This document shows, piece after piece, positions 16,669 through 24,968 of a stretch of DNA of 64,000 bases. The position numbers were made by a program, and so were the translations under genes. The stretch spans positions 1,488,001-1,552,000 of the forward strand of contig NZ_OZ244925.1 in assembly GCF_965221945.1 (NCBI RefSeq), read 5' to 3'. This stretch comes from Poriferisodalis sp965221945. GTDB taxonomy: Bacteria; Actinomycetota; Acidimicrobiia; Acidimicrobiales; Poriferisodalaceae. The notes under the pieces are model-generated. The model saw only the letters and a list, made by a program, of their open reading frames with translations. It did no database searches and was not told where the DNA came from. Each line of letters starts with the position of its first letter. Within the stretch, counting starts at the first letter, position 1.

Positions 16669-16815
16669 ATGCGACCCTATGGCGCCTTCATTCTTTTCAC
16701 CGCAGCCCTGGTCGCGCTGCGCCGAGCAGCGTTGCCGATCTCGGTCGGCGGAAGCATCGCCCTGACGCTCCTGGTCACTTCCATCGTGCGGACGCTCACA
16801 TCACGCAGAGCTTGA
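16669..16815 (+). CDS. Possible 48-residue membrane peptide
   Basis: An ATG preceded by GAGGAG opens a 48-codon frame with two hydrophobic stretches, YGAFILFTAALVAL and SVGGSIALTLLVTSIV, separated by RRAALPI and ended by Arg-rich residues. This could be a small membrane protein. No homology is recognised and no partner gene is evident, so it may equally be chance. Confidence 0.25.
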   Translation: MRPYGAFILFTAALVALRRAALPISVGGSIALTLLVTSIVRTLTSRRA

Positions 16816-16936
16816 GACCCACGACGCGCCGCCAGCAACGACGCGCAAGGACAGTGTCCGGAAGGCTGCTCTGGTCTCCCGGGTAGGCCAGTCGATGCCT
16901 CGGCACCGCGGCGAACGGCCCGGGTTGCTGCAGGAT

Positions 16937-16957
16937 GTGTTCGCTCCTCGCGAACAC
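16937..16957. promoter_or_regulatory. Inverted repeat, possible operator for the SDR-amidase unit
   Basis: GTGTTCGC and GCGAACAC form a perfect 8-bp inverted repeat around TCCTC, about 80 bp before the SDR start at 17038. Size and spacing fit a dimeric repressor site of the TetR or GntR kind. No regulator gene is next to it, so the assignment is only positional. Confidence 0.3.
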
Positions 16958-17037
16958 CCGACATTGCGCAGGCGTCAGTGCACACGGCCTACCGTCGCTG
17001 GCAACTCCGGCCGCGCGAGTCTGATTGGAGACACACC

Positions 17038-17829
17038 ATGCTCGATCTCGACCTCAGCGGGCACACGGCCATCGTCACGGGAGCGAGCCTCGGTATCGGC
17101 GCCGCTGCTGTGCGCCAGCTCGCCGACCACGGCGCCCGGGTGGCGTTCTGCGCTCGCCACGACGACGGTGTCGCCGCGCTGAGTCAGTATGCACCCGAGT
17201 CGGCCAGCGGAGCCGTTCACGGCTATGTCGCCGACATGGCCGATCCGGACTCCGTGGCAACCTTCCTCGCGTCGGTCGGCGCCGACATCGGGCCGGCCGA
17301 CATCGTCGTGAACAACGTGGGCGCTTCGCCCTCGCGCAACTTCCTGTACATGTCCGATGACGACTGGGAGGACCTGTTCCAGCTCAACTTGATGTCGGCC
17401 GTTCGGTGCACCCGGCATTGTCTTCCGGCAATGCGCGCCCAGAAGTGGGGTCGGATCGTCATGGTGGCCAGCGGCGCAGCGCTCTATCCCGGGGCGGCTC
17501 TCATCGACTATGCGGCCACCAAGGCCGCGATGGTGGCGACCGGCAAGGCGCTGGCCGGCAAGTACGGGCCGGACAATGTCCTCGTCAACTCTGTTCTGCC
17601 CGGCCTGATCCATACCGCCATGTGGGATCGGGCCGCTGACGAGGTCGCCGAGGCCACTGGCGGCACTCGCCAAGGGGTCCTCGACGGCAACGCAGCTCGT
17701 GTTCCACTGGGCCGGTACGGAACAGCCGATGAGGTCGCGGCCGTCATTGTCTTCCTCTGCTCGGACGCAGCGTCGTATATGAACGGTGCGACGATCGTGG
17801 TCGACGGGGGTGAGGGGGGCCACATCTGA
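17038..17829 (+). CDS. SDR family oxidoreductase
   Basis: A 263-residue classical short-chain dehydrogenase. The cofactor motif is TGASLGIGAAAV, NNVGASPSRNF is the NNAG-equivalent, the catalytic Ser is in VMVASGAA, YAATK holds the Tyr and Lys, and MNGATIVVDGGEGGHI is the usual C-terminal end. It likely oxidises an alcohol or reduces a ketone with NAD(P)(H). The ATG at 17038 follows TTGGAGACACACC. The amidase begins 45 nt later on the same strand. A close but disrupted paralogue lies at 58492-59283 and shares the segment NFLYMSDDDWE. Confidence 0.88.
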   Translation: MLDLDLSGHTAIVTGASLGIGAAAVRQLADHGARVAFCARHDDGVAALSQYAPESASGAVHGYVADMADPDSVATFLASVGADIGPADIVVNNVGASPSRNFLYMSDDDWEDLFQLNLMSAVRCTRHCLPAMRAQKWGRIVMVASGAALYPGAALIDYAATKAAMVATGKALAGKYGPDNVLVNSVLPGLIHTAMWDRAADEVAEATGGTRQGVLDGNAARVPLGRYGTADEVAAVIVFLCSDAASYMNGATIVVDGGEGGHI

Positions 17830-17873
17830 CTCGACCCCGGGTTGGACTCGGCGCTGATGCGTATAGTCCGGGC

Positions 17874-19382
17874 ATGACAAGTGCAGCCGATCGTGACATC
17901 GCCGACCTGGCAGCTTCGTATGGGCTGAGCTTCGCTGGCGATGACGACCTGGCCTCGTTCGTCGAGGCCGTGCGGGGGTCCGTCGAGGGGGCCGAGAGCA
18001 TCGCCGACCTGCCCGACGAGCCCGTGGAAGTGAAGTACCCGCGGTCGGAGTGGGCGTATCCCGACCCGGCCGAGAACGAGCTGGGCGCCTGGTATGTCCG
18101 GACCGACATCGAGGGAGCGAGCAGCGGCAAGCTGAGCGGTCGGACCGTGGCGATCAAGGACAACATCTTCGTCGCCGACGTGCCGATGATGGACGGCACG
18201 CACATCCTCGAGGGCTATGTGCCTCCCGTCGACGCAACCGTCGTGACGAGGCTCCTCGACGCGGGAGCGACCATCGCCGGCAAGTCCGTCTGTGAGGCGT
18301 ACTGCTTCTCGGCGGGCAGCCACATCAGCGAGTCCGGCCCTGTCCTGAACCCGCTCAACCATGAGCGGTCGGCCGGCGGATCGTCGTCGGGCAGCGCCGC
18401 CCTCGTGGCGGCCGGCGAGGTCGATCTGGCCATGGGTGGCGACCAGGGCGGATCGATTCGCATCCCGTCCTCCTATTGCGGCATCTACGGCCTGAAGCCG
18501 ACGCACGGCCTGGTGCCCTATACCGGCATACTCGGGATGGACCCCAGCATCGACCACACGGGTCCGATGACGGGATCGGTCGGCGACAACGCTCTGATGC
18601 TCGAGGTGATCGCCGGGCCGGACGGGCTCGACGAGCGCCAGCCTGACCAGGAGGCTCAGGCCTATACCGAGGCCCTCGGCGGGGGCGTTACGGGCTTGAA
18701 GATCGGTGTGTTGACCGAGGGTTTCGGCTACGACGACTCGGATCCCGACGTCGACGCCAAGGTCAGAGCGGCGGCCGAGCGCTTCGCCAAGCTGGGCGCC
18801 CAGGTCGGCGACATCTCGGTGTCGATGCACCGGGACGCAGCGATCATCTCGGCCGCGTTCATCCCGGCGATCATCGACATCATGTACACCAACGACGGCC
18901 TGCCGCTGGGACGCAACGAGCCCCTCGTCGAGAGCTTCTATGAGGTCCAGAACACCTGGCGTCAGCGACCGAACGATCTGCCTGAGGGGGTCAAGGTCTT
19001 CCTGATCGCTGCGGCGCTCCTCAAGCGCGAGAGCGGTATGAGGTACGTCGCCAAGGCCATCAACCAGACCAGGCGGCTGAAGGCCAGATACGACGCGGCC
19101 CTGCAGGAGGTCGATCTGCTGTTGTTGCCGACGACACCCATGAAGGCGTCGGTGCTGCCCGGGCCGGACGCCTCTCGCGAGGAGATCATGACCCGGTCCT
19201 ATGAGTCGCTCACCAACACGTGGCCGTTCAACCTCACCCACCATCCGGCGCTGTCGTTGCCGTGTGGGCTGAGCGATGGGCTACCGGTAGGGCTCATGCT
19301 CGTCGGTCGCCATTTCGACGAGACGACCATCTACCGGGCGGCCGCCGCCTTCGAGCAGCACGACGACTGGCGGACGCTGTAG
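17874..19382 (+). CDS. Amidase signature family hydrolase
   Basis: A 502-residue amidase with the Ser-cisSer-Lys triad visible: Lys95 in VAIKDN, cis-Ser171 in GGSSSGS and nucleophile Ser194 in QGGSIRIPSS. It hydrolyses a carboxamide to an acid and ammonia or an amine. The roughly 90-residue N-terminal extension (AASYGLSF...VKYPRSEWAYP) before the signature domain is also seen in the amidase at 42648, so the two are paralogues of one Rhodococcus-type subgroup. It follows the SDR gene and ends convergent with an LLM gene only 19 bp away. The substrate cannot be read from sequence. Confidence 0.9.
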   Translation: MTSAADRDIADLAASYGLSFAGDDDLASFVEAVRGSVEGAESIADLPDEPVEVKYPRSEWAYPDPAENELGAWYVRTDIEGASSGKLSGRTVAIKDNIFVADVPMMDGTHILEGYVPPVDATVVTRLLDAGATIAGKSVCEAYCFSAGSHISESGPVLNPLNHERSAGGSSSGSAALVAAGEVDLAMGGDQGGSIRIPSSYCGIYGLKPTHGLVPYTGILGMDPSIDHTGPMTGSVGDNALMLEVIAGPDGLDERQPDQEAQAYTEALGGGVTGLKIGVLTEGFGYDDSDPDVDAKVRAAAERFAKLGAQVGDISVSMHRDAAIISAAFIPAIIDIMYTNDGLPLGRNEPLVESFYEVQNTWRQRPNDLPEGVKVFLIAAALLKRESGMRYVAKAINQTRRLKARYDAALQEVDLLLLPTTPMKASVLPGPDASREEIMTRSYESLTNTWPFNLTHHPALSLPCGLSDGLPVGLMLVGRHFDETTIYRAAAAFEQHDDWRTL

Positions 19383-19401
19383 CAGGCGCTCCCCCAGCAG
19401 C

Positions 19402-20418
19402 TCAGACGAAGGGGGCGGCCTCGATCTTCTGGGCCTCCGGCAGCACCTCCTCACCGAACCGGGTCACCAGATCGAACAGCTCGTCGATCGTGTTCGACCG
19501 AACGTCGAAGATCAGCGTCACGTGCCCGTACCCCTCGTTGGCGTACCGCTCGAGCTCCTCGAGGAGGTCTTCGGCCGTTCCGGTCATCGTCGGCCGGTTG
19601 GCCCCACGGAGGATGGGATCGTCGGAGTCACAGAGCAGCGCCGAGCAGATCGTGCCGTACCAGAATCCCGACATGTCCTTGCCGATTCGCTCGCCTTCGG
19701 CAATCGCGGCGTGCTTCGCAGCGGCGTAGAAGTCGACCGGGCAATGGGGCTCGGCGTGAACGGTGTAGAGCCCGTCGCATTGTCGGGCAGCGCGTCGTGC
19801 TCCGATCGGCGTCGTTGCGCCGTAGACGATCGGCGGCCGGGGCTGCTGGTATGGCTTCGGGTCCATCGAGACACCATGGATCGTGAAGTGCTTCCCGTCG
19901 TGGTCGATCCAGTCGTCGGACCACGCCTTCTTGTAGATCTCGATGCACTCCTCGGTGACCTCACCGCGGTTCTCGAAGTCGGCGCCGAGGGCGCGAAACT
20001 CGTCCTCCTCCCACCCGATCCCGACGCCCATGATCACCCGGCCCTCGGAGAGCTGGTCGGCGGTCGCGAACTGATGTGCCGACGCGAGGGGATGCCGGTA
20101 GGGCGCGATATGGACCGAGGGAGCGAATCTGATCCGTTCGGTCGCGTGAGCGAGGCCCCCCAACAGCACGGCGACATCGAGCATCATCGGCCTCTCCGGA
20201 TAGGCCCTCGTCCGCGACGAGGTCACCGGGTAGTCCATCGAGAGGTCGCCCCCCATCACGACATGATCCGAGAGCCAGATCGAGTGGTAGGAAAGGCGTT
20301 CTGCGAGCTGGGCGAACTCGAAGGGACGGACGTCAGCCGGCTGAATCGGCTGGAGGTAGAAGTCCGTCTCGTCTCGGGTCAACAGACCGTGGTTGGGTAT
20401 CTTGACGCCGATGTCCAT
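19402..20418 (-). CDS. LLM-class flavin/F420-dependent oxidoreductase
   Basis: A 338-residue bacterial-luciferase-like TIM barrel. Typical marks are SIWLSDHVVMGGD, ERIRFAPSVHIAPYRHPL, LSEGRVIMGVGIGWEEDEF and PKPYQQPRPPIVYGA. Such actinobacterial proteins use reduced F420 or FMN; sequence alone does not decide between dehydrogenase and monooxygenase. It is close in length and motifs to the LLM protein at 36618. It is transcribed away from the alpha/beta hydrolase at 20451, the two starts being only 32 bp apart, and converges with the amidase. Confidence 0.85.
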   Translation of the reverse strand: MDIGVKIPNHGLLTRDETDFYLQPIQPADVRPFEFAQLAERLSYHSIWLSDHVVMGGDLSMDYPVTSSRTRAYPERPMMLDVAVLLGGLAHATERIRFAPSVHIAPYRHPLASAHQFATADQLSEGRVIMGVGIGWEEDEFRALGADFENRGEVTEECIEIYKKAWSDDWIDHDGKHFTIHGVSMDPKPYQQPRPPIVYGATTPIGARRAARQCDGLYTVHAEPHCPVDFYAAAKHAAIAEGERIGKDMSGFWYGTICSALLCDSDDPILRGANRPTMTGTAEDLLEELERYANEGYGHVTLIFDVRSNTIDELFDLVTRFGEEVLPEAQKIEAAPFV

Positions 20419-20450
20419 GCCGGCACGCCTCCTCGAGGAAGAGGACCACG

Positions 20451-21374
20451 ATGACTGATGGTGGGTCCTTCACCCGTGACACCGTCGAGTTCACGAGCGC
20501 TGGAGATACTATCGAGGCCTACTTCTACCTGCCCGATGGCGTCGAGCGGCCACCGGTTGTCGTGCTCGCGGGGGGATGGTGCTACGTCAAGGAGCTCGTG
20601 CAGCCGCTCTATGCCGAGGCATTCGCGGCCATCGGGCTGGCGGCTCTGTTGATCGACTATCGCCGGCTCGGCACCTCGGGGGGTGAGCCCCGCCAGCACC
20701 TCGACCCTCACGACCAGATCGAGGACTACCGCAATGCGATCTCCTATTTGGAGACGCGCCCGGACGTCGATGCGGCGCGGGTCGGTGCCTGGGGGATCTC
20801 CTATTCAGGGGGCCACGTGCTCATCCTCGGCGCCACCGACCCCCGCGTGAGATGCGTCGTGTCGATCGTTCCCGTCGTCGACGGGCTCCGCACGCTGCGC
20901 CGAGCACACGGGACGCTCGGCATGCGCCGACTGGAAGAGGCCATTGCCGCCGCCCGGAGGAAGCTCTTCGTGACCGGCGAGCACTCGCACATCCCTCACG
21001 GCACGCGGACCCCCGAGACCGAGGTCTCGACATGGCCGTTCCCCGCGTCGCGTGACACCTTCGAGTGGCTCCAACAGAACAGGGCCCCCAACTACCAGAA
21101 CAGGGCGACGGTCGCATCGACGGAGATGCTGCTCGCCTACAGCGTCTACCCGTTCGTCGAGCGCCTCGTGGACGTCCCGACCATGATGGTGGTGGCCGAA
21201 GGCGATGACCACACGATGTGGGACCTCGAGATCGAGGCCTACGGCGCCATCCCGACACCCAAGAAGCACCTCGAGGTCGTGCCCCGCTCCGGGCATCTCG
21301 GCCTGTACCGCGACGAGGCCAAGGTGCGGGAGGTGGCCGGCGCATGCGGCGAGTGGTTCCGCCGGTGGCTGTGA
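20451..21374 (+). CDS. Alpha/beta hydrolase (dienelactone-hydrolase/S15-like)
   Basis: A 307-residue alpha/beta hydrolase with VVVLAGGWCYVKE as oxyanion region, DYRRLGTSGGEPR, nucleophile elbow GAWGISYSGGH, an acidic VVAEGDDHTMWD near residue 253 and a terminal SGHLGLY carrying His. The family covers esterases, dienelactone hydrolases and some C-C or C-N hydrolases. The ATG follows GAGGAAGAGGA. It is the first gene of a plus-strand unit that continues with the small GatC-like protein and an amidase. A role in opening or cleaving an intermediate before the amidase step is inference. Confidence 0.8.
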   Translation: MTDGGSFTRDTVEFTSAGDTIEAYFYLPDGVERPPVVVLAGGWCYVKELVQPLYAEAFAAIGLAALLIDYRRLGTSGGEPRQHLDPHDQIEDYRNAISYLETRPDVDAARVGAWGISYSGGHVLILGATDPRVRCVVSIVPVVDGLRTLRRAHGTLGMRRLEEAIAAARRKLFVTGEHSHIPHGTRTPETEVSTWPFPASRDTFEWLQQNRAPNYQNRATVASTEMLLAYSVYPFVERLVDVPTMMVVAEGDDHTMWDLEIEAYGAIPTPKKHLEVVPRSGHLGLYRDEAKVREVAGACGEWFRRWL

Positions 21375-21438
21375 GAGCCCGGACTTCGACCCCACGGGGA
21401 CCCATAGGCTCCGTCTCACGAGAGATGAAGGAGCGGCC

Positions 21439-21651
21439 ATGGACTCCCGGGAGATCGTCATCGCCAAGCTCTCCGAGTGGGGCATCGAACCCAGCGAAGA
21501 GGATCTCGAGGAGCTCATTCCCGCCTATGAAGCCCTGATCGGGTGGCAGCGGGTCCTGGAGGACATGCTCCGGACCCGATCGATGGGCAACGACATGGAG
21601 TTCCCGCTGAGCGAGCCGATCGTGGTTCACGACCTGGAGAGGTACCGGTAG
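21439..21651 (+). CDS. Small GatC/AtzG-like putative amidase partner
   Basis: A 70-residue protein with AAGGAG before its ATG and its stop 2 nt from the amidase ATG. It is mostly helical: IVIAKLSEWGIEPSEEDLEELIPAYEALIGWQRVLEDML, then an extended tail EFPLSEPIVVHDLERYR. Helix pairs followed by an extended acidic tail are how GatC, and the amidase partner AtzG, wrap around their amidase subunits. No clear sequence identity to either is claimed. The tight spacing and architecture suggest a stabilising subunit for the downstream amidase. Confidence 0.55.
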   Translation: MDSREIVIAKLSEWGIEPSEEDLEELIPAYEALIGWQRVLEDMLRTRSMGNDMEFPLSEPIVVHDLERYR

Positions 21652-21653
21652 CC

Positions 21654-23060
21654 ATGGCGAGCACGGGACAGGAATTGGCGTTCGCCTCGATGGAGTCCCT
21701 GTCGGAGCGGATCCGGCAGCGGCAGGTGTCACCCGTCGAGGTGACAGAACTCATGCTCACCCGCATCGAGGAGCTGAACCCGATCATCCACGCCTACTAC
21801 ACGGTCTTCGACGAGCAGGTCATGGACGACGCGAAGCGGGCCGAGCAGGAGATCGCCCGAGGCGACTACCGCGGTCCCCTCCACGGGATACCGATGGGTA
21901 TCAAGGACATCTACGAGATGGGGCGCACGACCTGGGGCTCCCAGCCCCTGCAGGACTATGTGGCCGAGGAGGACTGTGTCGCCGTCAAGAAGCTCAAGGA
22001 CGCGGGCGCCCTGATCCTGGGCAAGACGGCGACCTATGAGTTCGCCTATGGCGTCCAGAGCCTGGAATCGCCTGTCGAGCCGGTGCGCAGTGCGTGGGAT
22101 CTGTCCCTGGAGGCGGGCGGCTCGAGCAGTGGCTCGGCTGGAGCGGTCGCTGCGGGCATGGCCTACTCGGCGATGGGCTCGTGCACGGGCGGCTCGATCC
22201 GTTGGCCGGCCCAGTGTCTGCTGCACGTCGGGCTCAAGGCCACCTATGGCCGGGTGAGCAGGAGGGGGATACTCCCGCTCGCGTGGAGCCTCGACCACCC
22301 GGGGCCCCTAGCGAGGACGGTGAAGGACTCGGCGCTCGTGCTCCAGGGGCTGGCCGGCTACGACGAGCTCGACCCGGGCTCGGCGAACGCCCCGGTACCC
22401 GATTTCACGGCGAAGCTCGGACGGGACATCGGTGGCATGCGCATCGGCCTGCTGACCGACCTCTACGAGGCGACGTGTGATCCGAAGGTGCTCGAGGTCT
22501 ACGAGCAGGCGGTCGACAGATACCGCAGCCTCGGCGCAGAGATCGTCAGGGTGTCGAGCATCGGTCTCGCCGAGCTCGAAGCCATCCAGTGGCCGACGCT
22601 GTGGGCCGACGCAGCCGCGATCCACCTTCGCAATGTGCGCAACCGTGGACACGAGTTCAATCCGAACACCCGCCAGTTTCTCCAGTGGGGGATGCTGGTC
22701 AGCAGCACGTACTACCTGCTGGCGTCACGGTGCCGAGCCCAGGTCCGCGACGATCTCTGCGCCGCTCTCACCAGCCAGTGTGACGTTCTCATGTTGCCGA
22801 CGGCCGGCTTCCAGGGGCCCGGGCCGGTGCCCGAGGAGTCGCCCGGACTGAACTTCATCGGCTCGGCGTTCGAGATCTATACGCCCATCTTCAACTTCAC
22901 CGGGCTCCCGGCTATCCAGGTTCCCTGTGGCTTCGACGCCGATGGCTTCCCCACCGGGTTCCAGATCGCCGCCAAGCCCTTCGACGAGGTGACGATGTTC
23001 CAGGTGGCACGGGCCTACGAGCAATCCGAGAAGTGGTACACGATGCACCCCGACATCTGA
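21654..23060 (+). CDS. Amidase (GatA/AtzE-like)
   Basis: A 468-residue amidase signature protein with Lys84 in GIKDIYEM, cis-Ser158 in GGSSSGSAGAV and nucleophile Ser181 in TGGSIRWPAQ. The N-terminus, ASMESLSERIRQRQVSPVEVTELML, is the standard GatA-type start, unlike the amidases at 17874 and 42648. The translated start at 21654 follows the small GatC-like gene directly, and the frame upstream of it is a shadow. GatB is absent, so this is not the tRNA amidotransferase. It is more likely a catabolic amidase with a dedicated small subunit. Confidence 0.88.
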   Translation: MASTGQELAFASMESLSERIRQRQVSPVEVTELMLTRIEELNPIIHAYYTVFDEQVMDDAKRAEQEIARGDYRGPLHGIPMGIKDIYEMGRTTWGSQPLQDYVAEEDCVAVKKLKDAGALILGKTATYEFAYGVQSLESPVEPVRSAWDLSLEAGGSSSGSAGAVAAGMAYSAMGSCTGGSIRWPAQCLLHVGLKATYGRVSRRGILPLAWSLDHPGPLARTVKDSALVLQGLAGYDELDPGSANAPVPDFTAKLGRDIGGMRIGLLTDLYEATCDPKVLEVYEQAVDRYRSLGAEIVRVSSIGLAELEAIQWPTLWADAAAIHLRNVRNRGHEFNPNTRQFLQWGMLVSSTYYLLASRCRAQVRDDLCAALTSQCDVLMLPTAGFQGPGPVPEESPGLNFIGSAFEIYTPIFNFTGLPAIQVPCGFDADGFPTGFQIAAKPFDEVTMFQVARAYEQSEKWYTMHPDI

Positions 23061-23077
23061 GCCGGTCAGGCCGACGA

Positions 23078-23905
23078 TCAGCTCGCGGGCGCCATGCCAC
23101 CATCGATGGTGTAGCTCTGCCCAGTGATCCACCGGCCCTGATCGCTGCACAGATAGACAACCTGGTGAGCGACGTCCTCACCCGTTCCAGCCCGCTCCAT
23201 TGCGATCCGACTGTCGATGTAGTCGGTCCATTCCTCCCCCCGGCCCCAGTCGTCGTGGCGGAACGTGTCGATCAGCCCGGGGTTGATCGCATTGGCGGTG
23301 ATGCCGTGGCGACCGAGCTCCTGGGCCAGGAACGCCGTCAAGGTCTCCACCGCAGCCTTGCTGGTCGCGTAGGCGGCGCTATTCGGCGCCAGGATGCGCG
23401 GCGAGACCGAGCAGATGTTCACGAACGAGCCCCCTTCGCTGTGCTCGATCATGTGTCGCGCGAAGTACTTCGACATCAGGAACGTGCCCGTGAGATTCAC
23501 GTTCATGACCGTGTTCCACGCAGCCAATTCGAGGTCGACGATGGGGACACGATCGGCGCCCTTGGCGGCGCCAGCGTTGTTCACGACGATGTGGACCGGC
23601 CCGAGCTCGTCGACGATCTGAGCGAGCAGCGACTGGACGGCGTCGGGATCGGCCACGTCGCTCACGACGGGCAGGGCACTGCGACCCTCGCCACGTATCT
23701 CATCGGCGACGGAGTCGATGTCGCGCCAGCCGGCCTCTTGCTCGTCCTCGGGGTAGTCGGCGGGTGCTCGTCCGGTGCCGGTGATCACGACGTCACACCC
23801 GGCGCGGGCGAGAGCGACCGCGATCGGGCGGCCGATCGACCTCATACGTCCTGCGCCGGTGACCACCGCCACTCGATCCTGGAGACCAGTCAGCTCGTAG
23901 GACAT
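23078..23905 (-). CDS. SDR family oxidoreductase
   Basis: A 275-residue short-chain dehydrogenase with cofactor motif TGAGRMRSIGRPIAVALARAG, an insertion about residues 44-62 (APADYPEDEQEAGWRD), NNAGAAKG, catalytic Ser in NICSVSP, YATSK with Tyr and Lys, and a terminal GQSYTIDGGMAPAS. It is the last gene of the 11-gene minus-strand operon, 9 nt after the aminotransferase stop. The insertion after the second beta-strand is longer than usual. Substrate and direction are unknown. Confidence 0.87.
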   Translation of the reverse strand: MSYELTGLQDRVAVVTGAGRMRSIGRPIAVALARAGCDVVITGTGRAPADYPEDEQEAGWRDIDSVADEIRGEGRSALPVVSDVADPDAVQSLLAQIVDELGPVHIVVNNAGAAKGADRVPIVDLELAAWNTVMNVNLTGTFLMSKYFARHMIEHSEGGSFVNICSVSPRILAPNSAAYATSKAAVETLTAFLAQELGRHGITANAINPGLIDTFRHDDWGRGEEWTDYIDSRIAMERAGTGEDVAHQVVYLCSDQGRWITGQSYTIDGGMAPAS

Positions 23906-23914
23906 GGGGAGCTT

Positions 23915-24943
23915 TTACACCGAACGAGACTGCTCGGCGACGAAAGCACCGAGGCGCCGGGCCATGAGCTCTGGTGTCAGAACCTCGGTCAGGGCCGCGA
24001 CGCCGGCTGCCATGCTCACGGTGTTGTTGTTGTTGAACGTGCCGCCCTGGGTCAGCCCGCCACCGGCCGCCGGGTCGAAGGCAGCCATCAGCTCACGACG
24101 ACCACCGAAGGCACCGATCGTCAGACCGCCGGCGATGTACTTGCCGAGCGTCGTCATGTCGGGGGTGATGCCGAGCACCTCCTGGGCACCGCCTGGCGAG
24201 AGCCGCGACGTCATCACCTCGTCGAAGATCAGCTGAGCTCCGTAGGCATCGCACTGGGCACTCAGCTCGGCGAGGAAGTCGGGCTCGCCGGGGATACAGC
24301 CGCTGGCGCCGATCATCGGCTCGACGAGAGCGCAGCCGATGTCGTCGGGATGAGCGGCGAAGGCACGACGAACGGACTCGGTGTCGTTGTAGTCGGCGAA
24401 GACCCACTTGTGGGGAACGTTCAGGGGCCTGCCGGTCGGCCCGAAGTACAGGACGCCACCGTGGTAGCCACCATGGAACACCAAAACGCCCGGTCGCCCC
24501 GTGGCGTGAAGCGAAGTCGCGATGGCGTAGAGGTTCGCTTCTGTCCCCGAGTTGGTGAACCGGACCTGATCGATCGACGGAAACCTCTCGCACACCAGCC
24601 TGGCGAGCTCGAGCTCGGCCGGGTGCGTGGCGCCGATCGACAGCCCGGCGTCCAGGGCCGTGATCACCGCCCGCCGGACCGCCTCGGGACGATGCCCGAG
24701 GAGGCCGGCCGTGTAGTTGCCCAGCAGATCGACATAGGTGTGACCGTCGACGTCGGTCAGCAGTCCCCCCTCGGCCGACACGACACGGAACGGGAACGGC
24801 TCGAAGTCGAGCACGGAGCGGGTGTTCCCCCCGGGCAGGAACTCGCGAGCGGCCGCTGCGAGGCGCGCGCTCTCGGGCCGACGGTCGGCGTACCGGCGAC
24901 GAGCGGCCTCGACAGCCACGTCGAGATCGGTGCCCGGTGGCAT
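23915..24943 (-). CDS. Class III aminotransferase, GSA-aminomutase-like, short C-terminus
   Basis: A 342-residue PLP enzyme related to glutamate-1-semialdehyde 2,1-aminomutase. It shows REFLPGGNTRS, VDLLGNYTAGLLGH, RFTNSGTEANLYAI, HGGYHGG, LIFDEVMTSR (PLP Asp) and TTLGKYIAGG with the Schiff-base Lys. The frame ends soon after TFNNNNTVSMAAG, roughly 80-90 residues before the usual end near 430. The missing part normally forms most of the small domain. The ATG at 24943 has AGGAGG, so the gene seems expressed. It may be a damaged gene or a shortened variant. Confidence 0.8.
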   Translation of the reverse strand: MPPGTDLDVAVEAARRRYADRRPESARLAAAAREFLPGGNTRSVLDFEPFPFRVVSAEGGLLTDVDGHTYVDLLGNYTAGLLGHRPEAVRRAVITALDAGLSIGATHPAELELARLVCERFPSIDQVRFTNSGTEANLYAIATSLHATGRPGVLVFHGGYHGGVLYFGPTGRPLNVPHKWVFADYNDTESVRRAFAAHPDDIGCALVEPMIGASGCIPGEPDFLAELSAQCDAYGAQLIFDEVMTSRLSPGGAQEVLGITPDMTTLGKYIAGGLTIGAFGGRRELMAAFDPAAGGGLTQGGTFNNNNTVSMAAGVAALTEVLTPELMARRLGAFVAEQSRSV

Positions 24944-24968
24944 CGCTGCCTCCTGTCGTCTGGTTGTG

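Larger units (their letters stand above)
16353..17037. other. Intergenic region with one possible small gene and a palindrome
   Basis: About 685 bases separate the N-demethylase start from the SDR start. The only things noted are a 48-codon hydrophobic frame at 16669-16815 and an 8-bp inverted repeat at 16937-16957. Other frames here are Arg/Pro-rich shadows without motifs. Confidence 0.5.

Noticed and set aside
17508..19244. A 578-codon minus-strand frame
   Set aside because: It is antisense to the SDR and amidase and has no recognisable domain.
21654..23060. A GatCAB tRNA amidotransferase
   Set aside because: A GatC-like and a GatA-like gene are present, but there is no GatB, and the neighbours are catabolic.
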